Assembly: GCF_014960965.1 (NCBI RefSeq)
Contig: NZ_CP063169.1
Span: forward strand, 839,581 to 903,580
Reading direction: 5' to 3'
Origin: Ruania alkalisoli
GTDB lineage: Bacteria > Actinomycetota > Actinomycetes > Actinomycetales > Beutenbergiaceae
DNA length: 64,000 bases
Notes under the pieces: generated by a model
Seen by the model: only the letters and a program-made list of their open reading frames with translations
What the model was told of the DNA's origin: nothing
Databases searched by the model: none
Position numbers and translations under genes: made by a program
Shown: positions 35,941 to 43,807 of the stretch, in pieces
Numbering within the stretch: position 1 is the first letter of the stretch
Layout of the letters: every line of letters begins with the position of its first letter

Positions 35941-36495
35941 GTGGACGCGACCGACATGGGCTCTGACCTCAAGGAGGTCCTGCTCACTGAGGAGCAGATC
36001 GGCTCCACACTCGACCGGATGGCGGCCCAGATCGACGCCGACTACCAGGGCAAGGAGATCCTCCTCGTCGGCGTCCTCAAAGGCGCGGTGATGGTCATGG
36101 CCGACCTCTCCCGGCGGCTGCACACGAACCTGACGATGGACTGGATGGCCGTCTCCTCCTACGGGTCGGGCACCAAGTCCTCCGGCGTGGTGCGCATTCT
36201 CAAGGACCTTGATACCGACATCGACGGCAAGCACGTGCTCATCGCCGAGGACATCATCGACTCCGGGCTCACCCTCTCCTGGCTGCTCGCCAACCTGCGC
36301 AGCCGCAACCCCGCGTCCGTGAAGGTGGCCACACTCCTGCGTAAGCCCGACGCCGCGAAGGTCGAGGTGGACGTCGCCTATGTTGGCGTCGACGTGCCCA
36401 GCGAATTCGTCGTCGGCTACGGCCTGGACTACGACGGCCGGTATCGCAACCTGCCGTTCGTGGGAACCCTCGCCGAGCACGTCTATCAGCGCTGA
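35941..36495 (+). CDS. hpt: Hypoxanthine phosphoribosyltransferase
   Basis: A 184-residue purine-salvage enzyme that converts hypoxanthine (and guanine) with PRPP to the nucleotides. The PRPP-binding motif reads HVLIAEDIIDSGLTLSWL near residues 100-115, and VGVLKGAVMVMADL and the terminal YRNLPFVG are typical. I chose the GTG at 35941, preceded by AGGGAGAG, which gives the family length; an ATG at 35911 overlapping tilS would add ten residues. The pair tilS-hpt upstream of ftsH is conserved in Gram-positive bacteria. Confidence 0.94.
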   Translation: MDATDMGSDLKEVLLTEEQIGSTLDRMAAQIDADYQGKEILLVGVLKGAVMVMADLSRRLHTNLTMDWMAVSSYGSGTKSSGVVRILKDLDTDIDGKHVLIAEDIIDSGLTLSWLLANLRSRNPASVKVATLLRKPDAAKVEVDVAYVGVDVPSEFVVGYGLDYDGRYRNLPFVGTLAEHVYQR

Positions 36496-36581
36496 GCGCA
36501 TGGTCGGCGGTACTGCCATAGGCGAACATGTGCACGAGCACTCGATCTGGTCGTATAGCGTCACCCGGTAGAACTGCTAGC

Positions 36582-36604
36582 AGGAGGGACCGGGGCTCGG
36601 CCCC
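36582..36604 (+). promoter_or_regulatory. Displaced Shine-Dalgarno and hairpin before ftsH
   Basis: AGGAGG lies at 36582-36587, 26 bases from the ftsH ATG, too far for direct use. Between them the stem GGGGC/GCCCC (36592-36596 with 36600-36604) has a three-base loop. Folding would shorten the distance between ribosome site and start. No nearer start codon is in frame. Confidence 0.45.
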
Positions 36605-36613
36605 ATAGGTGCG

Positions 36614-38638
36614 ATGAACGTGAAGAAGCTGCTGCGTGGGCCGCTGATCTGGATCCTCATCCCGATCATCGTGATCGTCGTGAGTTTTCAGCTCCTCGGT
36701 GGTGGTGGCGTACGCCAGATCGACACCTCCGTGGGCCTGGAACTGCTCGAGGGCGACACGGTTGAGCAGGTCGAGATCACCGACGGTCACCAGCGTGTCA
36801 ACCTGACGCTGAGCGAGCCCTACGTCGGCGAGGACGACACCGACTACGGCACCGATGTGGAGTTCTACTACGTCGCTCCCCAGGCCGAGACCGTGGCTGA
36901 AGCGGTCGCCGCTGCGGAGCCGGAGGGCGGGTACAACTCGGTCGTCCCGCAGACGCCCTGGTGGTCCAGTCTGCTGATGACCCTGCTCACCGTGCTGCTG
37001 CTGGTGGGTGTGTTCTGGTTCATCCTCTCCCGCATGCAGGGCGGGAACTCCCGGATGATGAACTTCGGCAAGTCGAAGGCCAAGCAGGTCTCCAAGGAGA
37101 CCCCGTCCGTCACCTTCTCCGACGTGGCCGGTGCCGACGAAGCCGTCGAAGAGCTGCACGAGATCAAGGATTTCCTCGCCGACTCCTCCCGGTTCCAGGC
37201 CGTCGGGGCGAAGATCCCCAAGGGTGTGCTCCTGTACGGCCCGCCCGGAACGGGTAAGACGCTGCTGGCCCGATCCGTGGCCGGCGAAGCCGGAGTGCCG
37301 TTCTACTCCATCTCCGGATCCGACTTCGTCGAGATGTTCGTCGGCGTTGGTGCCTCACGTGTGCGTGACCTGTTCGAGCAGGCCAAGGCCAACGCCCCGG
37401 CCATCATTTTCGTGGACGAGATCGACGCCGTCGGCCGCCAGCGTGGCGCGGGCCTCGGCGGCGGGCACGACGAACGTGAGCAGACCCTGAACCAGCTCCT
37501 GGTGGAGATGGACGGCTTCGACGTCAACACCAACGTCATCCTCATCGCTGCGACGAACCGGCCGGACATCCTCGACCCGGCGCTGCTGCGTCCGGGGCGC
37601 TTCGACCGGCAGATCGCCGTCGAATCGCCCGACCTGAAGGGCCGCGAAGCGATCCTGGCCGTGCACGCCACGGGGAAGCCGATGGCGCCGGATGTCGACC
37701 TGCACGCCATCGCCAAGCGCACCCCGGGATTCACCGGTGCCGACCTGGCGAACGCCCTGAACGAGGCAGCACTCCTGACCGCCCGCACCAACGGCACCGT
37801 CATCGGCAACACCGAGCTCGACGAGGCCATCGACCGCGTCGTGGCCGGGCCACAGAAGAAGACCCGGGTGATGAACGAGAAGGAACGCAAGGTCACCGCC
37901 TACCACGAGGGCGGTCACGCGCTGGTGGCGGCGGCCCTGCGTTACACCGACCCGGTCACGAAGGTCACGATCCTCCCGCGCGGCCGGGCGCTCGGCTACA
38001 CGATGGTGATGCCCAGTGAGGATCGGTACTCCACCACCCGCAACGAACTGCTCGACCAGCTCGCCTACGCGATGGGCGGCCGGGTAGCCGAGGAGATCGT
38101 CTTCCACGACCCCACCACGGGTGCCTCCAACGACATCGAGAAGGCCACAGCGACGGCCCGCAAGATGGTCAAGGAGTATGGGATGAGCGAGCGGGTCGGC
38201 GCGATCCGGCTCGGCACTGCCGACTCCGAGGTCTTCCTCGGCCGTGACATGGGACACCAGCGCGAGTTCTCCGAGGACGTCGCCGGGCTGGTGGACGAGG
38301 AGGTGCGCCGCCTCATCGAGAGTGCCCACGATGAGGCATGGGCGGTGTTGACCGAGTACCGGCACGTGCTTGACGCGCTCGCCCTGGCGCTGCTGGAGCG
38401 GGAGACGCTCAACCAGGCCGAGCTCGCCGAGGTCTTCTCCCCGGTCATCAAGCGCGACCCTCGACCGGTCTGGCTCTCCAGCCAGGAACGGACAGTCAGC
38501 CACATCCCTCCGGTGCAGACGCCCCTGGAGATCTCCCGCGGCGAGGAGCAGATGCCTCCCCAGGACGAGGTCGCCGCTGCTGGTGAGGACGGGCTGCCGG
38601 GTGCCACGGCCCCGACGCCTCCCGAGGGGGACCGGTGA
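36614..38638 (+). CDS. ftsH: ATP-dependent zinc metalloprotease FtsH
   Basis: A 674-residue membrane-bound AAA+ protease that degrades misassembled membrane proteins and regulatory proteins. Two N-terminal helices (about 10-30 and 118-138) flank an exported domain. Walker A GPPGTGKT is at 209-216, Walker [13 protein letters not shown] follows, and the SRH block [21 protein letters not shown] is intact. The zinc site HEGGH is at 431-435. The acidic, Pro-rich tail is typical of actinobacteria. Its stop overlaps folE by four bases, as GTGA, starting the folate gene cluster. A displaced ribosome site precedes it. Confidence 0.97.
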   Translation: MNVKKLLRGPLIWILIPIIVIVVSFQLLGGGGVRQIDTSVGLELLEGDTVEQVEITDGHQRVNLTLSEPYVGEDDTDYGTDVEFYYVAPQAETVAEAVAAAEPEGGYNSVVPQTPWWSSLLMTLLTVLLLVGVFWFILSRMQGGNSRMMNFGKSKAKQVSKETPSVTFSDVAGADEAVEELHEIKDFLADSSRFQAVGAKIPKGVLLYGPPGTGKTLLARSVAGEAGVPFYSISGSDFVEMFVGVGASRVRDLFEQAKANAPAIIFVDEIDAVGRQRGAGLGGGHDEREQTLNQLLVEMDGFDVNTNVILIAATNRPDILDPALLRPGRFDRQIAVESPDLKGREAILAVHATGKPMAPDVDLHAIAKRTPGFTGADLANALNEAALLTARTNGTVIGNTELDEAIDRVVAGPQKKTRVMNEKERKVTAYHEGGHALVAAALRYTDPVTKVTILPRGRALGYTMVMPSEDRYSTTRNELLDQLAYAMGGRVAEEIVFHDPTTGASNDIEKATATARKMVKEYGMSERVGAIRLGTADSEVFLGRDMGHQREFSEDVAGLVDEEVRRLIESAHDEAWAVLTEYRHVLDALALALLERETLNQAELAEVFSPVIKRDPRPVWLSSQERTVSHIPPVQTPLEISRGEEQMPPQDEVAAAGEDGLPGATAPTPPEGDR

Positions 38639-39234
38639 CCGACGGGGCCAGTTCTCCCCGCCCGGTGCGCCCGTATGACCCCGCGGGCGTGGAACGTGCC
38701 GTACGTGACCTGCTGGTCGCCGTCGGGGAGGACCCCGAACGCGAAGGACTGCAGGACACTCCCGCGCGGCTCGCCAAGGCGTATCAGGAGATCTTCGCCG
38801 GCTTGCGCCAACGCCCCGAGGAAGTCGTCCAGACCTTCTTCGACATCGACCACGAAGAGATGGTGCTCGTCCGCGACATCGAGGTGTACTCCACCTGCGA
38901 GCACCACTTGCTGCCCTTCCACGGGGTGGCGCACGTGGGCTACATCCCCTCCGAGGACGGCACCGTGACCGGGCTGAGCAAGCTCGCCCGGTTGGTGGAC
39001 GTCTACGCCAAGCGCCCTCAGGTGCAGGAACGACTGACCACCCAGGTGGCCGACGCGCTGGTCGAACTGCTGGATGCGCGCGGCGTGATCGTCGTCGTGG
39101 AGTGCGAGCACCTGTGCATGTCGATGCGGGGGGTGCGCAAACCGGGCTCGCGTACCGTGACCTCGGCGGTGCGGGGGCTCATGCGCCAGACGGCGACCCG
39201 GGCTGAGGCGATGAGCCTCATCGCACGAGGCTGA
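38635..39234 (+). CDS. folE: GTP cyclohydrolase I
   Basis: A 199-residue enzyme for the first step of tetrahydrofolate synthesis, turning GTP into dihydroneopterin triphosphate. The zinc and catalytic segment [20 protein letters not shown] (about 82-101), [13 protein letters not shown] and the second cysteine in [11 protein letters not shown] are all present. The GTG start overlaps the ftsH stop. It is followed by folP and a folB-folK fusion, so the whole pterin pathway is encoded together. Confidence 0.96.
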   Translation: MTDGASSPRPVRPYDPAGVERAVRDLLVAVGEDPEREGLQDTPARLAKAYQEIFAGLRQRPEEVVQTFFDIDHEEMVLVRDIEVYSTCEHHLLPFHGVAHVGYIPSEDGTVTGLSKLARLVDVYAKRPQVQERLTTQVADALVELLDARGVIVVVECEHLCMSMRGVRKPGSRTVTSAVRGLMRQTATRAEAMSLIARG

Positions 39235-39260
39235 CGCTCGACGTGGGTAGGGTGGCCCGC

Positions 39261-40154
39261 GTGAGGGACGAGCTGCACCCGGACGAAGGGTCACGCACGC
39301 TCGTCATGGGCGTCGTCAACGTCACCCCGGACTCCTTCAGCGACGGCGGGCAGTGGTTCGAACCCGACGTCGCCGTCGCGCACGGCCGCCACCTGCTTGC
39401 TCAGGGTGCCGACATCGTCGATGTGGGCGGCGAGTCCACCCGGCCCGGTGCGGAGCGAGTGAGCCTGGAGGAGGAACTCGGCCGCGTACTCCCGGTGGTC
39501 ACCGTGCTCGCCGGGGCGGGCGCCGTGGTCAGCGTCGACACGATGCGCGCGGAGGTGGCCGCCCATGCGCTCGCTGCGGGTGCACAGGTGATCAACGACG
39601 TGTCCGGCGGCCGCGCCGACCCGGAGATCGCGACCGTGGTTGCCGAGTCCGGGTGCCGGTATGTGCTCTCCCACTGGCGCGGGCACTCCGAGTTCATGAA
39701 CGACCTGGCCGAGTACGACGACGTGATCACCGAGGTGTGCACCGAGCTTCTCACCCAGGTCGAGGCCGTCCGCTCCGCAGGTGTGGGCGACCATCAGCTC
39801 GTGCTCGACCCCGGGCTGGGGTTCGCCAAGGAAGGCGGGCACAACTGGGAACTGCTCGCCGGAGTGGACGACCTGATGTCACTGGGCTACCCGGTCCTGA
39901 TCGGCGCATCCCGCAAGCGCTTCCTGGGTGAGCTTCTCCAGGCCGCCGGCTCGGAGTCCCTGCCCGCGTTCCGCGACCGTGCCACTGCCGCCGTCACGGC
40001 CCTGGTGGCGGCGCGAGGGGTGTGGGGGGTGCGGGTGCATGACGTGACCGGGTCCGTGGACGCCGTTCGAGTGGCCCAGGCCTGGCGCGCGGCCGAGAAT
40101 GGGCGGCAACGAGCACCCGAGGAAGCGGACGGCGCACAGAAGGGGTCGCAATGA
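39261..40154 (+). CDS. folP: Dihydropteroate synthase
   Basis: A 297-residue TIM-barrel enzyme that condenses the pterin pyrophosphate with p-aminobenzoate; it is the sulfonamide target. The pterin loop MGVVNVTPDSFSDGG and ADIVDVGGESTRPGA are diagnostic, and the later VLDPGLGFAKEGGHNW and IGASRKRFLG complete the set. GTG 39261 has an AGGGTGG ribosome site; GTG 39243 is an alternative that adds six residues. It overlaps the folB-folK fusion by four bases. Confidence 0.95.
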   Translation: MRDELHPDEGSRTLVMGVVNVTPDSFSDGGQWFEPDVAVAHGRHLLAQGADIVDVGGESTRPGAERVSLEEELGRVLPVVTVLAGAGAVVSVDTMRAEVAAHALAAGAQVINDVSGGRADPEIATVVAESGCRYVLSHWRGHSEFMNDLAEYDDVITEVCTELLTQVEAVRSAGVGDHQLVLDPGLGFAKEGGHNWELLAGVDDLMSLGYPVLIGASRKRFLGELLQAAGSESLPAFRDRATAAVTALVAARGVWGVRVHDVTGSVDAVRVAQAWRAAENGRQRAPEEADGAQKGSQ

Positions 40155-41434
40155 CAGGCACCGAGGCAGCCCTCGACGAGATCCGCCTTCTGGGCGTCGG
40201 CGGGGTAGGCAGGCACGGGGTGTTCCCGGAGGAACGACGCGAGGGGCAGACCTTCCTCGTCGATGTGGTCATGGCGGTGGATACCCGTGCTGCGGCCGCC
40301 TCGGACGACCTCGCCAGCACCGTGGACTACGCAGCGGCGGCGCGGGAGATCGTCGACTTCATCGAGGGTGAGCCGGTCAACCTCATCGAGACGCTCGCGA
40401 ACCGGATCGCCGAGGCGATGCTCTCCCGCACGGGTGTGCGGTCGGTGGACGTGACGGTCCACAAACCAGAGGCTCCCGTGGGCGTGCCGTATTCCGACGT
40501 CCAGGTGCACGTGCGGCGTTCTACCGACCGCCAGGACGCTGACGCCCCTGCGCCCGAGCCTGCCATTGCCAGAGCGGAGCCCGCCCCTGCCAGGGCGGAG
40601 CCGGAGCACGCCCAGCCGGATCTGGACGCCGCTCCTGAGCAGCCCGTGCCGGTCGTGCTTGCCCTCGGAGGGAACGTCGGCGACGTGCGCACCACCTTGC
40701 GTGGTGTGATCGCCGACCTCACCACGACCGATGGGCTCACGGTGGAGGAGATCTCACCGCTCGCGCGTACCTCGGCGGTTCTGCAGCCCGACGCGGTCGC
40801 ACAGCCGGACTATCTCAACGCCGTCGTGCTCGCCACCACCACCCTCGCCCCACGTGAGCTCCTCGATCTCGCGCACCACCTCGAGGGAACATACGGACGG
40901 CAGCGCACGCAGCGATGGGGCGAGCGGACCCTCGACGTCGACCTGATCGTCTACGGCACGCTCACCTCGACCGATCCGGAACTCACTCTGCCGCACCCCC
41001 GCGCGAACGAGCGAGCCTTCGTGCTCGTGCCGTGGGCGCAGGCTGACCCGGACGCTTTCCTGCCGGGTCTGGGTGGCGGGCCAGTGGCCGCCCTTGCCGA
41101 GACCGCTCCCGATCGGGCCGGTGTGCGGTGGCTCGCGCTGGACTGGCTGGAGGATCCCGCGCCCCGCCCGGCGCCGGCCGCCGCCGTCTCCCCGTCCTCG
41201 CCACCTTCTCCCCCTGACGGCGTCCCTCACCTCCCGCAGGAGGCTCCTGCTGAGCCGGAGGACGACGTCGAGGAGGAGAATCTGGAAGACCTGGAGCTGC
41301 TCGCCCACGGGGACGAGGACTCCAGCGAGGCGGCTGAACCCGAGTCCGACGACCTGCTGCCGTGGGTGCGCAACCAACCCGCCGACGAGGCGCCGATCGC
41401 GCCCCGTTGGCAGCCGCTGCACCGGGACGAATGA
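40151..41434 (+). CDS. folBK: Bifunctional dihydroneopterin aldolase / HPPK
   Basis: A 427-residue fusion of two consecutive folate enzymes. FolB covers about residues 8-125 (GVGRHGVFPEERREGQTFLVDV, with the catalytic Lys region VHKPEAPVG). An Ala/Pro/Glu linker of about 40 residues containing a short repeat (RAEPAPARAEPE) joins it to FolK at about 167-310, with LALGGNVGD, RWGERTLDVDLI and LPHPRANERAFVL. A further 110-residue acidic, disordered tail ends the protein. Encoding both steps in one chain may channel the intermediate. It overlaps the next gene by four bases. Confidence 0.93.
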   Translation: MTGTEAALDEIRLLGVGGVGRHGVFPEERREGQTFLVDVVMAVDTRAAAASDDLASTVDYAAAAREIVDFIEGEPVNLIETLANRIAEAMLSRTGVRSVDVTVHKPEAPVGVPYSDVQVHVRRSTDRQDADAPAPEPAIARAEPAPARAEPEHAQPDLDAAPEQPVPVVLALGGNVGDVRTTLRGVIADLTTTDGLTVEEISPLARTSAVLQPDAVAQPDYLNAVVLATTTLAPRELLDLAHHLEGTYGRQRTQRWGERTLDVDLIVYGTLTSTDPELTLPHPRANERAFVLVPWAQADPDAFLPGLGGGPVAALAETAPDRAGVRWLALDWLEDPAPRPAPAAAVSPSSPPSPPDGVPHLPQEAPAEPEDDVEEENLEDLELLAHGDEDSSEAAEPESDDLLPWVRNQPADEAPIAPRWQPLHRDE

Positions 41435-41916
41435 TCGCCACCCTGCGCTGGCCCACCCTCGGTGCCGTCACGGTGGTCGCCGGGACGGTCAGCATCGTCG
41501 CCTTGCGGTGGTGGACCACTCGCGGCAATGTCCCCCCGGACGTGCCGGTCCTGCTGGCCGGTGTGCTTGCCGCGATCGCTGCCTTGGTCCTGGTGCTCGG
41601 GATCCGGGTGCGGCGAGCGGTGGCGGACGCCCGCTTGGACGACCCGGTTGGTGCAGCGCGAGTGCTCGCACTGGGCCAGGCCGCCGCGGTGACGGCGGCC
41701 ATCCACGTCGGATACCTCCTCGCCCAACTGGCGATGATCCTGCCTCGGCTGACGGCCCCGGAACCGCGCGAACAGTTGCTGCGCGTCGTCCTGGCGCTCC
41801 TGGCAGCGGGAGCGCTCGGTGTCGCCGGCATGGTGACCCAGTGGTGCTGCCGTGTGCCGGACGACGGTGACGAGGGTCAGGGGCGAGACGACGAGGACGA
41901 CGCCGCGGCTGCGTGA
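41431..41916 (+). CDS. DUF3180 membrane protein
   Basis: A 161-residue protein with four predicted membrane helices (about 7-25, 35-55, 73-95 and 110-130) and an acidic Asp/Glu/Ala tail. Position directly after folK and the topology match DUF3180, an actinobacterial family of unknown function. The ATG at 41431 overlaps the folBK stop as ATGA. Its last 40 bases overlap the convergent CDF transporter gene. Confidence 0.8.
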   Translation: MIATLRWPTLGAVTVVAGTVSIVALRWWTTRGNVPPDVPVLLAGVLAAIAALVLVLGIRVRRAVADARLDDPVGAARVLALGQAAAVTAAIHVGYLLAQLAMILPRLTAPEPREQLLRVVLALLAAGALGVAGMVTQWCCRVPDDGDEGQGRDDEDDAAAA

Positions 41917-42878
41917 GACCCGCCGTCGGTGCTGGGCGATGCGGTGACCGTCAGATCCACCGCACCGACCCCGGGCAGGGCTTGGCGCAACGCCTCCTCG
42001 GCGCGGGAGGTGACGTCGTCGGAGGTCGCCACCGTGGTCTCGGCCGGTAGCCGTAGCTGTGCCTGGACGGCGAGCCGGTGTCCGGTCCAGCGCAGCCGGA
42101 GGCGGCCGACGCCGGCAATGGTGGGGTCCGTGCCAAGGGTCGCCAGAGCGCGCTCGTACAGACCTGGATCGACGCCGTCGAGAAGGCGCCGGCCGACATC
42201 GCGGGCCGTGCTCCACAGCAGGACGAGGATCGCGGCGGTGATCACCAACCCGATGATCGGGTCAGCGAGCGGGAAGCCGGCCCACACTCCGATGACGCCC
42301 AGTACGACGGCCAGTGAGGTGAATCCGTCAGTCCGTGCGTGCATACCGTCGGCGACCAGAGCAGCCGACCCGATCCGCCGTCCCACCCGGATGCGGTAGA
42401 GGGCCACCAGCTCGTTCCCCGCGAAGCCGATCACCCCGGCAGCGAGCACCCAGCCGAGGTGCTCCAGGGGCTGCGGCTGAGTGAGCCGGCGGATCGACTC
42501 CACCCCTGCCACGACGGCAGAGAGCGCGATCATCGCCACGATGAACGCCCCGGCCAGATCCTCCGCACGCCCGTATCCATGGCTGTAGCGGGCACTGGGC
42601 GCCCGGCGCGAGAGCGCGAACGCGATCCACAGCGGGATGGCCGTCAGGGCATCCGAGAAGTTGTGGATCGTGTCGGCCAGCAGTGCCACCGACCCGCTCA
42701 CGGCCACCACGGCCAGCTGAGCCAGCGCGGTCACGCCGAGGATGATCAGACTGGTGCGGACCGCGCGGATTCCCTCGGTACTCGCGGCGAGCGCGTCATC
42801 GATCGAGTCGGCGACATCGTGGGAGTGCGGGATCAAGAAGTGCCGGAGCCGGGCGGCGACACCGTGATGGTCGCTCAT
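41877..42878 (-). CDS. Cation diffusion facilitator metal exporter
   Basis: A 333-residue CDF-family antiporter that expels a divalent metal ion using the proton gradient. Six helices are predicted. The transport-site motifs are HxxxD in helix 2 (His72, Asp76 in IHNFSD) and HxxxD in helix 5 (His180, Asp184 in MHARTD). The cytoplasmic C-terminal domain spans about 235-310. His residues in the N-terminal lead (4, 5, 13, 18, 20) could also bind metal. It overlaps its ArsR-type regulator by four bases, so they form one operon. Zinc, cobalt or nickel are all possible; HxxxD/HxxxD is common in zinc exporters. Confidence 0.92.
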   Translation of the reverse strand: MSDHHGVAARLRHFLIPHSHDVADSIDDALAASTEGIRAVRTSLIILGVTALAQLAVVAVSGSVALLADTIHNFSDALTAIPLWIAFALSRRAPSARYSHGYGRAEDLAGAFIVAMIALSAVVAGVESIRRLTQPQPLEHLGWVLAAGVIGFAGNELVALYRIRVGRRIGSAALVADGMHARTDGFTSLAVVLGVIGVWAGFPLADPIIGLVITAAILVLLWSTARDVGRRLLDGVDPGLYERALATLGTDPTIAGVGRLRLRWTGHRLAVQAQLRLPAETTVATSDDVTSRAEEALRQALPGVGAVDLTVTASPSTDGGSHAAAASSSSSRP

Positions 42879-43249
42879 GGCCCAGTGCTCGACGGCCCCG
42901 TGCTCGGCCGATGGTGAGCCGGGTGCTCCTCGAGGGCGTGCTGAGCCTGGAACACCGCCTGTGTGACGAGGGTACGGGCGTGTTCGTCCACCAGTGAGTA
43001 GAAGACGCGGTTGCCCTCCTGTCGCGCTCGCACGATGCGGCCCCAGCGCAGTTTCGCCAGATGCTGGGAGACGGCGGTGGGCGGCTTGCCGACGGACTCC
43101 GCGAGATGGTTGACCGACATCTCCGCCTCGCGCAGGGCGAGAACGATCCGGATCCGGGTGGGGTCGGCCAGGAGTGAGAACACCTCGGCAGCCAGGTCGA
43201 CGTAGGGCGAATCCACTCCGAACGTGCACGTCTGCGAATCTTCGAACAC
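42875..43249 (-). CDS. ArsR/SmtB metal-responsive repressor, KmtR-like ligand pattern
   Basis: A 124-residue winged-helix repressor. The DNA-binding part includes LLADPTRIRIVLAL, the recognition helix PPTAVSQHLAKL and a beta wing ending NRVFYSL. It lacks the helix-3 ELCVCDL metal site. In the C-terminal helix and tail, His90, His104, His112 and His113 match the spacing I recall for the mycobacterial nickel/cobalt sensor KmtR (88, 102, 110, 111), with Gln103 where KmtR has Glu101. The CzrA/NmtR alternative would need a His at 101, where there is Gln. It is upstream of, and overlaps, the CDF exporter, which it should derepress when metal binds. Confidence 0.88.
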   Translation of the reverse strand: MFEDSQTCTFGVDSPYVDLAAEVFSLLADPTRIRIVLALREAEMSVNHLAESVGKPPTAVSQHLAKLRWGRIVRARQEGNRVFYSLVDEHARTLVTQAVFQAQHALEEHPAHHRPSTGPSSTGP

Positions 43250-43256
43250 ATGCAGA
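43231..43256. promoter_or_regulatory. Dyad operator overlapping the arsR-type start codon
   Basis: Outer arms TCTGC (43231-43235) and GCAGA (43252-43256) are exactly symmetric about the palindrome TTCGAA (43241-43246). ArsR-family operators are dyads of this size. The site covers the first codons of the regulator and abuts its -10, so bound repressor would block transcription of the arsR-CDF pair. Confidence 0.5.
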
Positions 43257-43261
43257 TACTA
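43256..43261 (-). promoter_or_regulatory. -10 element of an apparently leaderless arsR promoter
   Basis: TAGTAT on the minus strand ends seven bases before the GTG start at 43249. Transcription would therefore begin at or next to the start codon, giving a leaderless mRNA, common in actinobacteria. No Shine-Dalgarno sequence is present upstream of the GTG. Confidence 0.45.
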
Positions 43262-43309
43262 GCACCAGTGACGAGGTCTGGTCCCAGATTGCCCGCAGCG
43301 TGAGTCACA

Positions 43310-43807
43310 ATGGCGACCATGAGTTCCGGATCCGCGTTCGAGGTCGACGGTGCCCAGTGGCAGTCCGTCTCGCCCAAGCTCGTCCCCGTGCGCCAGATCG
43401 GTGTGGCGATCGGGCTCGGGATCCCGCTCGTTGCGTCGGTGGTGGTGGCGATCGTCACCACGCCGGTGGTGTGGGTGGCGCCGGCCGTGCTCGGCATTCT
43501 GCTCGTCTGGCTGTTGTGGCTGGTGCCGCGGCAGGTGCGTGCCATCCGGTACGCCGAGCTGGAAGACGAGCTCCTCATCCGTAAGGGAGTGCTCTTCCGG
43601 TCGATGACGGTCGTGCCCTACGGGCGGATGCAGTACGTGGACGTCGACGCCGGGCCTATCGCTCGGTCGATGGGCATCGCCCAGGTGCAACTGCACACCG
43701 CCTCCGCGCAGTCCGACGCCTCCATCCCGGGCCTGCCGGAGGCCGAGGCGGCACGCTTGCGCGATCAGCTCTCCGCCCGCGGCGAGGCCAGGTTGGCCGG
43801 CCTGTGA
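43310..43807 (+). CDS. Bacterial PH-domain membrane protein, YdbS type
   Basis: A 165-residue protein with two membrane helices (about 30-50 and 55-72) followed by a bPH2 (DUF304) domain, including LLIRKGVLFRSMTVVPYGRMQYVDVDAG. It resembles the B. subtilis YdbS half of the YdbS-YdbT pair, which is linked to resistance to antimicrobial compounds there. ATG 43310 is used; ATG 43319 is also possible. It overlaps the larger PH-domain gene by four bases as GTGA, so the two products probably work together in the membrane. Confidence 0.82.
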   Translation: MATMSSGSAFEVDGAQWQSVSPKLVPVRQIGVAIGLGIPLVASVVVAIVTTPVVWVAPAVLGILLVWLLWLVPRQVRAIRYAELEDELLIRKGVLFRSMTVVPYGRMQYVDVDAGPIARSMGIAQVQLHTASAQSDASIPGLPEAEAARLRDQLSARGEARLAGL

